A program made the position numbers and the translations under genes. Shown in pieces: positions 39,040 to 47,189 of a stretch of 64,000 bases of DNA (position 1 is its first letter; the number at the start of each line of letters is the position of its first letter). Source of the DNA: Rhodopseudomonas pentothenatexigens (lineage in GTDB: Bacteria > Pseudomonadota > Alphaproteobacteria > Rhizobiales > Xanthobacteraceae); the NCBI RefSeq assembly GCF_900218015.1, contig NZ_UFQQ01000003.1:1-64000 (forward strand), in the 5' to 3' direction. The notes under the pieces were generated by a model. That model was given only the letters and a program-made list of their open reading frames with translations, was not told the origin of the DNA and did no database searches.

Positions 39040-39068
39040 CTTGAACAGTTCTTTTGCACTGCCCATAT
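39040..39068 (+). promoter_or_regulatory. RpoH-like heat-shock promoter
   Basis: CTTGAA (39040-39045), a 15-base spacer, then GCCCATAT (39061-39068) matches the sigma-32 consensus CTTGAA / CCCCATNT with one change. Transcription would start near 39075, exactly where the leader hairpins begin. Confidence 0.7.
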
Positions 39069-39075
39069 TGGTCTG

Positions 39076-39152
39076 GACCGGCCGGCGAGGTGCCGGACGG
39101 TCGACGGGGTGCCGCAAGGACCCCCTCAAAGTCGCTTCGAGAGGACTTTGTG
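39076..39152 (+). promoter_or_regulatory. ROSE-type RNA thermometer leader of hsp20
   Basis: Three successive hairpins. The first pairs GACCG (39076-39080) and CCGGC (39082-39086) with GCCGG (39092-39096) and CGGTC (39098-39102). The second pairs GGGGT (39106-39110) with ACCCC (39120-39124). The third pairs CAAAG (39127-39131) with CTTTG (39146-39150) and places TCGCT (39132-39136) opposite the Shine-Dalgarno AGGA (39142-39145) with the G left bulged. That is the U(U/C)GCU core of rhizobial ROSE elements, which melts on heating to free the ribosome site. Confidence 0.82.
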
Positions 39153-39578
39153 ATGTCTCGTGTTCCTTCGTTATCAAGTCCCTTCCTGCTGGGATTCGAC
39201 GAGATCGAGCGTGCGCTCGACCGCGTCGTCAAAGGCGCCGACGGGTATCCCCCGTACAACATCGAGCGGTGCGAACGCAGCAACGGCGATCCCGAAAAGC
39301 TGCGGATCACATTGGCGGTGGCTGGATTCACCCGCGATCAACTCGACGTCACGGTTGAGGAGAATCAACTGGTGATCCGGGGCCGGCAGCAGGATGACAA
39401 AGCTCGGCAATACATCCACCGCGGCATTGCCGCACGTCACTTCCAGCGGACCTTCGTGCTGGCCGACGGGATGCAGGTGCTGGGTGCGGACCTGAAGAAC
39501 GGGTTGTTGTCCGTCGACCTCGTCCGGCCGGAGCCGGAAAGGGTCATTAAGACAATCGCCATCACCGAACACGAATAA
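39153..39578 (+). CDS. Small heat-shock protein, Hsp20/IbpA type
   Basis: ATP-independent holdase chaperone, 141 residues. The N-terminus (SPFLLGFDEIERALDRV) and the alpha-crystallin domain (PPYNIERCE, LRITLAVAGFTRDQLDVTVE, FQRTFVLADGMQV, LKNGLLSVDLVRPEPE) are those of rhizobial class A Hsp20. The ATG lies 7 bases after the AGGA sequestered in the ROSE hairpin; earlier in-frame starts would translate that hairpin. An RpoH-like promoter lies upstream. DUF1150 follows after 49 bases. Confidence 0.94.
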   Translation: MSRVPSLSSPFLLGFDEIERALDRVVKGADGYPPYNIERCERSNGDPEKLRITLAVAGFTRDQLDVTVEENQLVIRGRQQDDKARQYIHRGIAARHFQRTFVLADGMQVLGADLKNGLLSVDLVRPEPERVIKTIAITEHE

Positions 39579-39627
39579 TGGAACGAGTAGCGGACTCGAC
39601 CGCTTGTCTCCTAGAGGAGTCGAGACC

Positions 39628-39894
39628 ATGACTGAATCTGGTACTACGCTTGAAAATGTGGGTGTCACGCCGGAAGCGCTGGCGCATCTGGGCGAAGGCC
39701 ACATCGCCTATGTGAAGCAGATCCGCTCCGAGGACGTCCCGGGATTGTTCCCGCAGGCGCCGCAGATCGCGCCCGGTCTCAAGCTGTTCGCGCTGCATTC
39801 GGCCGACGGCACGCCGATCATGCTGACCGACAGCCGGGAAGCGGCGATCGCCAATGCCTGGAGCCAGGAACTGCAGGCCGTCAGCGTCCACTAA
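39628..39894 (+). CDS. DUF1150 family protein
   Basis: Small protein of 88 residues of unknown function. The block LAHLGEGHIAYVKQI, then GLKLFALHSADGTPIMLTDS and EAAIANAWSQELQAVSVH, matches the alphaproteobacterial DUF1150 family. The ATG has AGAGGAG upstream. It follows hsp20 closely and probably shares its heat-shock transcript; the pairing is common in rhizobia, which hints at a stress role. A hairpin terminator follows. Confidence 0.85.
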   Translation: MTESGTTLENVGVTPEALAHLGEGHIAYVKQIRSEDVPGLFPQAPQIAPGLKLFALHSADGTPIMLTDSREAAIANAWSQELQAVSVH

Positions 39895-39924
39895 GCGCTG
39901 ACTCGAAAACAAAACGGTTACGCG

Positions 39925-39954
39925 ACGCGGGGAATCCGGTGACGGCCCCCGCGT
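39925..39954. terminator. Probable bidirectional terminator between DUF1150 and ptsN
   Basis: ACGCGGGG (39925-39932) pairs perfectly with CCCCGCGT (39947-39954); a TTTG tail follows rightward, and leftward a T-rich tract (GTTTTGTTTTC) appears about 10 bases beyond. It lies between the convergent DUF1150 and ptsN genes. Confidence 0.6.
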
Positions 39955-40139
39955 TTGTCGTGTCTCAACAGCGGCACCGAGGCCCCGGGCCGGCGTCGTC
40001 GGTTCGCCGCGGATCGCGCCGCGTTACTTGCTTGCCCCCGGTTAAACAGGGCTCGCAGCCTCGCCTGCTCGCAACCGGCACAACCTGGTAGGAGGCGAAG
40101 GCTCCTCGGAGCTGATCGCCCAGCTAATCAGCCGCGGTG

Positions 40140-40601
40140 TTAAGCCGCGGTCGCGGGAGGCAGCGCCAGCACCGAGTAGATCGCGTGGGCATCGCGCGAA
40201 GCGCGCAGCTTTTTGGCGACGTCCTGGTCGCGCAGCAGGCGGGCGATCCGCGCCAGCGCCTTGAGATGGTCGGCGCCGGCACCTTCCGGCGCCAGCAGCA
40301 GGAAGATCAGATCGACCGGCTGGCCATCCATCGCTTCGAAGTCGATCGGCCGCTCCAATCGCGCGAACAGCCCGAACAACTTCTCCAGCTTGGGCAGCTT
40401 GCCGTGCGGAATCGCCACCCCATAGCCGACCGCCGTGGTGCCGAGCTTCTCGCGCTGCAACAATACCTCGAAGATCGTGCGCTCGTTTTGGCCGGTCAGT
40501 TCAGCGGCGCGCGCCGCCAGCTCCTGCAGCGCCTGCTTCTTGCTGATCACCTTCAGCGCCGGGATGACGGCCTCGGGCGCGACAAGATCCGTTATCGTCA
40601 T
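40140..40601 (-). CDS. ptsN: Nitrogen-regulatory PTS EIIA protein PtsN
   Basis: EIIA-Ntr of the nitrogen phosphotransfer system, which controls potassium transport, sigma-54-linked functions and other targets. The 153-residue product starts MTITDLVAPEAV and carries the phosphorylatable His in VAIPHGKL; VDLIFLLLAPEGAGADHLKAL is typical. The start at 40601 is chosen over an in-frame ATG at 40664. It ends the lptC-lptA-lptB-rpoN-hpf-ptsN series, as in E. coli. Confidence 0.93.
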   Translation of the reverse strand: MTITDLVAPEAVIPALKVISKKQALQELAARAAELTGQNERTIFEVLLQREKLGTTAVGYGVAIPHGKLPKLEKLFGLFARLERPIDFEAMDGQPVDLIFLLLAPEGAGADHLKALARIARLLRDQDVAKKLRASRDAHAIYSVLALPPATAA

Positions 40602-40873
40602 CAAGGCGTTCCGGGGAGGTTGCTGCGGTCCGGTGTGAAATAGGACGGCGGTGGGTTGCGTCAAGCGTTCGATCTGAGAAGCTTCGCCCGATCGTCCGAC
40701 CAGGGCGAATACGCTTCTGAAATCATCATCCTAACCAAAGTCTAGCATTCCAGACGGCGACCGTAAAACGACGTCGGCGGCCCGCCGAGGAGCGGCGGAC
40801 CATAGGCAGAGCGCCCAACGGGCGTCAATGCCCTGAGGAGACCGCTGCGCAGTGGTTCCCCAGGGCGTCGGCA

Positions 40874-41482
40874 TCAGCTTGCGGCGCCGTTCAGGACCGG
40901 CGGATCGATCCAGCCGATATTGCCGTCGGCCCGACGATAAATGATGTTCACCCGACCCGAGCTGCCGTGCAGGAACACCAGCACCGGAGCTCCGGTAAGA
41001 TCGAGTTCGACCACCGCTTCGCTCACCGACAGCCGCTTCATCGCGGTGGTCGCCTCGGCGATGATCACCGGATTGTAGGCGTCCTCGTGGTGTTCTTCGT
41101 CTCCCGGCGCTTCGATCACATAGCTGGCCGCGTCGACCGGCGCGCTGAGCTCGGCGAGCGCGTTGGCCTCGGCGTGCGCCTTGCGGGCGGAGCGATCCTT
41201 CAGCCGGCTCTTATAGCGGCGGAGCCTCTTTTCGATCTGCACCAGAGCCTGATCCGCGCTGACATAGGCGTCGGCAGCGTTGGACTCGGCCTCCAGGGTG
41301 ATGCCGGAATCGAGATGCAGCGCACAATCGGTCCGGAAGCCGAAGCCGTCTTTGCTGAGCGTGAAGTGCCCCGAATAATTCCCATCGAAATACTTGCGCA
41401 GCACCTCCTCGGTGCGCTCGCTCACGCGGCTGCGCAGCGCTTCGCCGATGCTGATGCTTTTGCCGGATATCCGGATCGTCAT
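40874..41482 (-). CDS. hpf: Long-form ribosome hibernation factor HPF
   Basis: Binds idle 30S subunits and drives 100S dimers. The 202-residue long form has the N-terminal S30AE domain (MTIRISGKSISIGEALRSRV, ADAYVSADQALVQIEKRLRRYK) joined by an acidic linker to the C-terminal dimerisation domain (KRLSVSEAVVELDLTGAPVLVF, NIIYRRADGNIGWIDP). It sits between rpoN and ptsN. An imperfect hairpin (GCCCTG at 40830, CAGGGC at 40861) lies just after the stop but lacks a T run. Confidence 0.93.
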   Translation of the reverse strand: MTIRISGKSISIGEALRSRVSERTEEVLRKYFDGNYSGHFTLSKDGFGFRTDCALHLDSGITLEAESNAADAYVSADQALVQIEKRLRRYKSRLKDRSARKAHAEANALAELSAPVDAASYVIEAPGDEEHHEDAYNPVIIAEATTAMKRLSVSEAVVELDLTGAPVLVFLHGSSGRVNIIYRRADGNIGWIDPPVLNGAAS

Positions 41483-41539
41483 GGGAGTGCCTCGATTCAC
41501 GTTTGGGGAACTGACTCTAGTCAGAGCAGGGCGACGCAA

Positions 41540-43180
41540 TCAAGCTGGGGCGGTGTCGCGGGAGCGGCTCGCCACAGCGGACGCACCCAGCATGTTCTGC
41601 TTGTCGCGACGGCGCTGCACCGAAGAGGGAATGCGCATCGCTTCGCGATATTTCGCGACGGTGCGGCGCGCGATGTCGATGCCGGCTTCGCGCAGTCGTT
41701 CGACGATCGTATCATCCGACAGGATCGCCGACGGATCTTCATCGTCGATCAGCTGGCGGATCTGGTGGCGCACCGCTTCGGCCGAATGCGCTTCGCCGCC
41801 GTCGGCGGACGCGATCGATGCGGTGAAGAAATACTTGAGTTCGAAGGTGCCGCGGTTGGTCGCCATGTATTTGTTGGCGGTGACGCGCGACACGGTCGAT
41901 TCGTGCATCTGAATCGCGTCGGCCACGGCTTTCAGATTCAGCGGACGCAGATGCTTGACGCCGTGGGTGAAGAAGCCGTCCTGCTGGCGCACGATCTCGG
42001 TCGCGACCTTGAGGATGGTGCGGGCGCGCTGATCGAGCGCGCGCACCAGCCAGGTGGCGTTCTGCAGACAGTCGGAGAAGTACGACTTGTCGCCGTCCTT
42101 GCGGATCGTCTTGGACAGCTCGGAATAATACGACTGGTTGACCAGCACCTTCGGCAGCGTGTCGCTGTTGAGCTCGACCAGCCAGCCGCCGTCGGGGCCG
42201 GGACGGACGAACACGTCCGGCACGATGGTCTGCACCCGCGACGAGCCGAATTTCAGGCCGGGCTTCGGATCGAGATGGCGGATTTCGCCGATCATGTCGA
42301 CAAGGTCTTCGTCGTCGACGCCGCAGATCTTCCGCAAATTCGCGACATCGCGCTTGGCGAGCAGATCCAGGTGCTCGACCAGGGCCTGCATGGCCGGATC
42401 GTAGCGGTCGCGCTCGCGGAGCTGGATCGCGAGGCATTCGCTCAAATTGCGCGCGCAGATTCCGGGTGGGTCGAAGCTCTGCAGCACCTGCACCACCGCT
42501 TCGACCTCGGCCGGGCTGGCGCCGAGCCGTTCGGCGGCATCGCCGAGATCGGCCGGCAGGTAGCCGGCATCATCGACCAGGTCGATCAGGTACTGCCCGA
42601 TCAGGCGCTGCGACGGCGTCGTCACCGCGACGGCGAGCTGCTCGGCAAGATGATCGGCCAGCGACAATTCGGCGGCCACGAAAGCTTCGAGATTGTAGCC
42701 CTCGTCCGACGAAGCGCCGCCGCCCCATTCGGTATAGGAGGCCGGCGCGCTGTCCTGCGCGGCGCGCGCCGCGGCTTCGGCGGGCTCTTCGGGGAACACG
42801 TTCTCCATGCCGGTATCGAGCGTCTGCTCGATGTCGCTGCGGCTGCCGAGATCGCGGTGCATCCACTCTTCAGTGCCGGGCTCGAACGCGCCGGCGCCGG
42901 TGGTGTCGGCGAAATCGGACGAGCCGTCGCCGCCGAGATCTTCGCCGCCGTTTGCGTTGAAGTCAGCGCCGCCTTCGGCGCCTTCCGCCGCTTCTCCGGC
43001 CACCGGCGGTTCCGCATTGTCGCCGGCGCGATCCAGCAACGGGTTCTTCTCGATTTCGTCTTCGACGAATGCCGCGAGGTCGAGATTCGACAGCTGAAGC
43101 AGCTTGATCGCCTGCATCAGTTGCGGGGTCATCACCAGAGACTGGGTCTGGCGGAATTCGAGACGTTGCGACAGCGCCAT
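41540..43180 (-). CDS. rpoN: RNA polymerase sigma-54 factor RpoN
   Basis: Sigma factor for -24/-12 promoters, needing AAA+ activators; governs nitrogen metabolism and, in this group, nitrogen fixation. The 546-residue protein shows region I (SLVMTPQLMQAIKLLQLSN), an acidic region II, the core-binding domain and at the C-terminus the RpoN box ARRTVAKYRE. Length is normal for rhizobia. It lies downstream of lptB with about 205 bases between. Confidence 0.96.
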   Translation of the reverse strand: MALSQRLEFRQTQSLVMTPQLMQAIKLLQLSNLDLAAFVEDEIEKNPLLDRAGDNAEPPVAGEAAEGAEGGADFNANGGEDLGGDGSSDFADTTGAGAFEPGTEEWMHRDLGSRSDIEQTLDTGMENVFPEEPAEAAARAAQDSAPASYTEWGGGASSDEGYNLEAFVAAELSLADHLAEQLAVAVTTPSQRLIGQYLIDLVDDAGYLPADLGDAAERLGASPAEVEAVVQVLQSFDPPGICARNLSECLAIQLRERDRYDPAMQALVEHLDLLAKRDVANLRKICGVDDEDLVDMIGEIRHLDPKPGLKFGSSRVQTIVPDVFVRPGPDGGWLVELNSDTLPKVLVNQSYYSELSKTIRKDGDKSYFSDCLQNATWLVRALDQRARTILKVATEIVRQQDGFFTHGVKHLRPLNLKAVADAIQMHESTVSRVTANKYMATNRGTFELKYFFTASIASADGGEAHSAEAVRHQIRQLIDDEDPSAILSDDTIVERLREAGIDIARRTVAKYREAMRIPSSVQRRRDKQNMLGASAVASRSRDTAPA

Positions 43181-43386
43181 GGTGGCCAGGAAACGGTAGT
43201 TGGTCCGTTTCTTGCTTACGCCTTTCCGGAGCGGTTGTACACGCCTTGACGGATGGGAAATTTGGAGTAGAGGCGCCGGCCCTTCGGGCGGGATGTCTTT
43301 CCGGTATCTAAGTAGTTCCGATCGCGCCTCACGATCAGGCCGGTAATGGTAATCATGGACCCGCCGGCCCTAAACCGCAACCAGCT

Positions 43387-44349
43387 TCACAGCCGGAATT
43401 CTTCACCAAGGTAAAGCCGGCGCACGTCCGGATCGTTGACGATGTCTTCAGGCGTGCCTTCGGTCAGGATCTCGCCCGCATAGACGATGTAGGCACGGTC
43501 GGTGAGGCCGAGGGTTTCGCGGACGTTGTGGTCGGTGATCAGCACGCCGATGCCGCGATTGGTCAGATGCCGCACCAGGTCCTGAATGTCGCCGACCGCG
43601 ATCGGGTCGATGCCGGCGAACGGCTCGTCGAGCAGCATGTAGTTCGGTCGGCTGGCCAGCGCGCGGGCGATCTCGACGCGGCGGCGTTCACCACCGGACA
43701 ATGCGATCGAGGGCGATTTGCGCAGGCGCTCGATGTTGAATTCCTGCAGCAAATTATCGAGCTGGGCTTCACGCTTGCGCCTGTCGGGTTCGACCGCTTC
43801 CAGCACCGCGCGGATGTTCTGTTCGACGGTGAGGCCGCGGAAGATCGAGGCTTCCTGCGGCAGGTAGCCGATGCCCAGCCGGGCGCGCTGATACATCGGC
43901 AGCTTGGTGACGTTGTGGCCGTCGAGCTCGATCGCGCCGCGGTCGGCCTTGATCAGGCCGGTGATCATATAGAACACCGTGGTCTTGCCGGCGCCGTTCG
44001 GGCCGAGCAGACCGACCGCTTCGCCGCGGCGGACGTAGATGCTGACACCGCGCACGATCTTGCGGGTGCCGAAGCTCTTCTCGACGCTGTGGACCGCCAG
44101 ATAATTGGGCGAGGGCGCCTGCTGGTGCGTGGCCGCTTGCCGGGGGGCGGCAGCCGGGCGCCGCGCCGCCGCCGGCTGCCGCTGCTGTGTGGCGTAAGCA
44201 TCGCTCCGCGTGATCGGGGGGGCATCGCGCACCGGCACGGTCAGCAGATCGCCGACATCGTCGCCGTATCCGGTGATGTCGCTCCCCACGTGTGACGAGC
44301 CGGAAGCCTTTGGGCCGCGCCGACGGAACATGCCGCGAAGATCCACCAT
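43387..44349 (-). CDS. lptB: LPS export ABC ATPase LptB with N-terminal extension
   Basis: Cytoplasmic ATPase of LptB2FG, which extracts lipopolysaccharide from the inner membrane. The 320-residue product has a core from about residue 82 (YLAVHSVEKSFGTRKIVRGV) with GPNGAGKTT, LPQEASIFRGLTV, LSGGERRRVEIARAL, LLDEPFAGIDP and TDHNVRETL. The first 80 or so residues are an Ala/Pro/Gln-rich, probably disordered extension absent from E. coli LptB (241 residues). No in-frame start was found nearer the core. Confidence 0.92.
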   Translation of the reverse strand: MVDLRGMFRRRGPKASGSSHVGSDITGYGDDVGDLLTVPVRDAPPITRSDAYATQQRQPAAARRPAAAPRQAATHQQAPSPNYLAVHSVEKSFGTRKIVRGVSIYVRRGEAVGLLGPNGAGKTTVFYMITGLIKADRGAIELDGHNVTKLPMYQRARLGIGYLPQEASIFRGLTVEQNIRAVLEAVEPDRRKREAQLDNLLQEFNIERLRKSPSIALSGGERRRVEIARALASRPNYMLLDEPFAGIDPIAVGDIQDLVRHLTNRGIGVLITDHNVRETLGLTDRAYIVYAGEILTEGTPEDIVNDPDVRRLYLGEEFRL

Positions 44350-44525
44350 GCGCTACAGTACCTGCTTCGCGATCCACCCTGCCACCATCGCGTCGGCGGC
44401 GCCGCTGCCGGGATCGGGCGCGGACAGCGGACGGCGCACCGAACGGGGCGAGGCTTTGCGGTCGCTGTTACAGCTGTGCAGCATCAGGTTCAACCTGGGC
44501 GGTGCTCGATGTCGGCGGGGCGTGA

Positions 44526-45188
44526 TCACTTCGGCTTGCCGGAGCTGGTCGGCGGACCGAGCGGCAGCGGGCCGCCGCCGTTTGCGCCGGACGACTGGAA
44601 CAGACCCTGGACCCGGCCGGTGTCGGATTCCACCCGCGACACGCCGGTGGTCATATCGACCAGCAGCCGGTCGCCCCGCACCACGTTACGTGCCTGGGTC
44701 AGCACCACATTGCCGGTCATCGTCACCAGATTGGTCTTGGTCTCAAACACCGCCCTGTCGCCGGTGACGACCTGATCCTTCTGGGTGACCACGACGTGGC
44801 CCTTGGCTTCGAGCCGCCGGATCGACGAGGCGCCGTCCGGGCCGGGGGCCGCTGCTGCCATCGGCTTGCCTTTGGCACCTTTCGCCGGCGCCTGATCCTG
44901 ATCGTAGAACACCACCAGGCTCTGCGAGGTCATCGTGGTGTCGCCCTGCACCACTTTGACGTTGCCGGTGAAGGTCGCTTCCTTCTTCTTGTCGCGCACT
45001 TCCAGAGTGTCGGATTCGATCTGGATCGGCTTGTCGCGGTTCTGCGAGAAGCCCTGCATCGCATTCGGTACGCCCTGCATGGCGCTTTGGGCGACCGCCG
45101 GCACGGGGCCGAGCGCCGCCACGGCCAGCGCGGCGCAGGCTGCTGCGAGGCGGCCGCGGCGCGGATGGAAAAAAGCGGCAACGTTCAT
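44526..45188 (-). CDS. lptA: LPS transport periplasmic protein LptA
   Basis: Periplasmic bridge protein carrying LPS between LptC and LptD, 220 residues. A signal peptide covers about residues 1-35 (RLAAACAALAVAALG, ending PAVAQS). OstA-like repeats follow: PIQIESDTLEVRDKKKEATF, GNVKVVQGD, TMTSQSLVVFY and ATFTGNV/TMTGNVVLTQ repeats. The C-terminal about 25 residues are Gly/Pro rich. It lies 8 bases after lptC; the open frame upstream is inside lptC. Confidence 0.9.
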   Translation of the reverse strand: MNVAAFFHPRRGRLAAACAALAVAALGPVPAVAQSAMQGVPNAMQGFSQNRDKPIQIESDTLEVRDKKKEATFTGNVKVVQGDTTMTSQSLVVFYDQDQAPAKGAKGKPMAAAAPGPDGASSIRRLEAKGHVVVTQKDQVVTGDRAVFETKTNLVTMTGNVVLTQARNVVRGDRLLVDMTTGVSRVESDTGRVQGLFQSSGANGGGPLPLGPPTSSGKPK

Positions 45189-45196
45189 GGTCGGGC

Positions 45197-45937
45197 TCAC
45201 TTCGCGAGGGCGCGCTGGCCGGAGGCGGGAGCCGGCCGCTTGGCCGGGGCGGGGGCTGCAGGCCGAGCGGGCGAGCCTGCGTCCGGATCGACCGGCGAGG
45301 CGTTGTCGAGGTTCATCACCACGCCGCCCTCGAACCGGATCAGGTCGCCCTTTTCGGTGATCCGCATCCGCTGGCCGCGCAGCGTGCCGCCCTCCCATTT
45401 GACATCGACCGGGGCGTCGGACGTGACCGTGCCCTGGCCCATGTCGACATCGGCCTGAGTCATCCACGCTTCGGTGCCGGTGGAATTGTGCAGATAGACG
45501 TCCTTGTTGAGCTTCAGAAGCTGGGCCTTGGTCTGGAACTGCCCCTCCCGCGCCTCGATCACCACGGTGGACTGGTCTTCCGACAGCACCTTGGCGCGCA
45601 GCGTATGCAGGTCGACATGGTCCTGGCTGGTCAGATCCTGGGTGGCCGAGCGGGCCCACATTTCATAGGGCCGGCCGTCATCGGTGAAGCCGGCGAGATG
45701 CGGCGCTTCCATCGTGATCTTGGTACCGGACACCACCAGGTCGCCGATGTCGAGCGGCAGTTTGGACAGATAACGGAACGGGTTGAAGATCGAGATCGCG
45801 ACGATCACCGCCATCGACAGCACCACGACCAGCGGGACGGCGACGCGCAGCGTGCGCACCAAGCGGCTGTGACGCGCCGCTGCCGCGAAGCGCGCCTCCA
45901 TACCGGCCTGATAAGACGACATCTGAATCGCCGTCAC
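45197..45937 (-). CDS. lptC: LPS export protein LptC
   Basis: Bitopic inner-membrane protein passing LPS from LptB2FG to LptA. The 246 residues comprise a short cytosolic start, one membrane helix (VAVPLVVVLSMAVIVAISIF, about 32-51) and a periplasmic jellyroll (ITMEAPHLAGFTDDGRPYEM, VYLHNSTGTEAWMTQADVDM, GGTLRGQRMRI). The C-terminal tail is Ala/Pro rich. Starts at the GTG 45937 or ATG 45922 (MSSYQAG) are both possible. Confidence 0.9.
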   Translation of the reverse strand: MTAIQMSSYQAGMEARFAAAARHSRLVRTLRVAVPLVVVLSMAVIVAISIFNPFRYLSKLPLDIGDLVVSGTKITMEAPHLAGFTDDGRPYEMWARSATQDLTSQDHVDLHTLRAKVLSEDQSTVVIEAREGQFQTKAQLLKLNKDVYLHNSTGTEAWMTQADVDMGQGTVTSDAPVDVKWEGGTLRGQRMRITEKGDLIRFEGGVVMNLDNASPVDPDAGSPARPAAPAPAKRPAPASGQRALAK

Positions 45938-46162
45938 CGCTGCTCCCGAGCTGATCTCGTGGTTGTTACGGAGCCGTACGCCCCATCCTCCGGAGCGCCG
46001 CTGCCGAGGGCGACCTCCAGTCTGCAGTACATCCTTAATCTTATCTTAATCGCCCCGTCAGGGGAGGGCCACGCCCGGCCCATCAGGCCGAGGAGTATGA
46101 CCGAAACGCGGCGCGCCGCCCCGGGTGCGGCGTCACGGCCGGCGTCGGCGCGGCTAAACCGT

Positions 46163-46777
46163 TCACGAATGAGCGAAAATGTCCTCTTCGCTCCAGCCGT
46201 CGAGATCCAGCCGGGCGCGCACCGGCAGGAAACCGAAGCAGGCGGTTGCCAGTTCCGTCCGGTTCTCCCGCGCCAGCATCGCGTCGAGCCGGTCGCGCAG
46301 CGCATGCAGATGCAGCACGTCAGAGGCGGCGTAAGCGAGCTGGGCGTCGCTCAAGCTGTCGGCGCCCCAATCGCTGGATTGCTGCTGCTTCGACAGATCG
46401 ATGCCGAGCAGTTCGCGCACCAGATCCTTCAGGCCGTGGCGGTCGGTGTAGGTGCGGGTCAGGCGCGAGGCGATCTTGGTGCAGTACACTGGCTGCGGCA
46501 TCACGCCGAACGCCTTGTACAGCGCCGCCAGATCGAATCGGGCGAAGTGGAAGATCTTCACCACGGCCGGATCGCCGAGCAGCTTCTTGAGGTTCGGCGC
46601 GTCGGTCGCGCCCTGCGGGATCTGCACCACGTCGGCGCTGCCGTCGCCGTTCGACAGTTGCACTACGCACAGCCGGTCGCGATGCGGATGCAGCCCCATC
46701 GTCTCGGTGTCGATCGCCACCGAATGCGGATAGCGCGAAAGATCCGGCAGGTCGCCGCGATGCAGGCGGATCGTCAT
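46163..46777 (-). CDS. rnd: Ribonuclease D, short form
   Basis: DEDD-type 3'-5' exoribonuclease acting on tRNA and stable RNA ends. The 204-residue protein has only the exonuclease domain: VAIDTETMGLHPHRDRL (DxE), FHFARFDLAALY, and YAASDVLHLHALRDRL (second and third acidic residues with Tyr). The HRDC domains of E. coli RNase D are missing, as in several alphaproteobacteria. Its start at 46777 is preceded by a frame open to 46987, which runs into the tRNA and is not used. Confidence 0.9.
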   Translation of the reverse strand: MTIRLHRGDLPDLSRYPHSVAIDTETMGLHPHRDRLCVVQLSNGDGSADVVQIPQGATDAPNLKKLLGDPAVVKIFHFARFDLAALYKAFGVMPQPVYCTKIASRLTRTYTDRHGLKDLVRELLGIDLSKQQQSSDWGADSLSDAQLAYAASDVLHLHALRDRLDAMLARENRTELATACFGFLPVRARLDLDGWSEEDIFAHS

Positions 46778-46945
46778 GGTGTCGCAAACCTCGGGCAATG
46801 GATCAGGAGGCCTGAGCGCCTCCGAATCGCCACTCAACCTACCGCCCCGATTCGCAGGAGGCGAGGGGCGCCGGCCACCGAGATGGTGGGAGCCGAAAGC
46901 GATGGCCTCGAAGCGAGGTCGATGTGAGGAGAAGGGCGTGGGCAA

Positions 46946-47030
46946 TGGTGCCCAGGAGAGGACTCGAACCTCCACGGTGTTACCCACTGGTACCTGAAAC
47001 CAGCGCGTCTACCAATTCCGCCACCTGGGC
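46946..47030 (-). tRNA. tRNA-Leu (CAG)
   Basis: 85-nt class II tRNA with encoded CCA on the complement strand: acceptor GCCCAGG/CCTGGGC, anticodon stem CTGGT/ACCAG with loop TTCAGGT giving anticodon CAG, a long variable arm and T loop TTCGAGT. It reads CUG leucine codons, the main Leu codon in this GC-rich genome. Confidence 0.97.
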
Positions 47031-47189
47031 CCGGGGCGCTTGATAGGGAGGCGTTACGGAAAAGTCAAATGGCTTCCGCCGGCCAAATCCGCTGTACAGC
47101 GGAAGGTTGATGGCGTAACGCGAAAACGCCAAAATGTCCGCGAATTCCCGGACGTCGAAAGACGCTCCCTGCCAGCAGGATCAGCCCGC

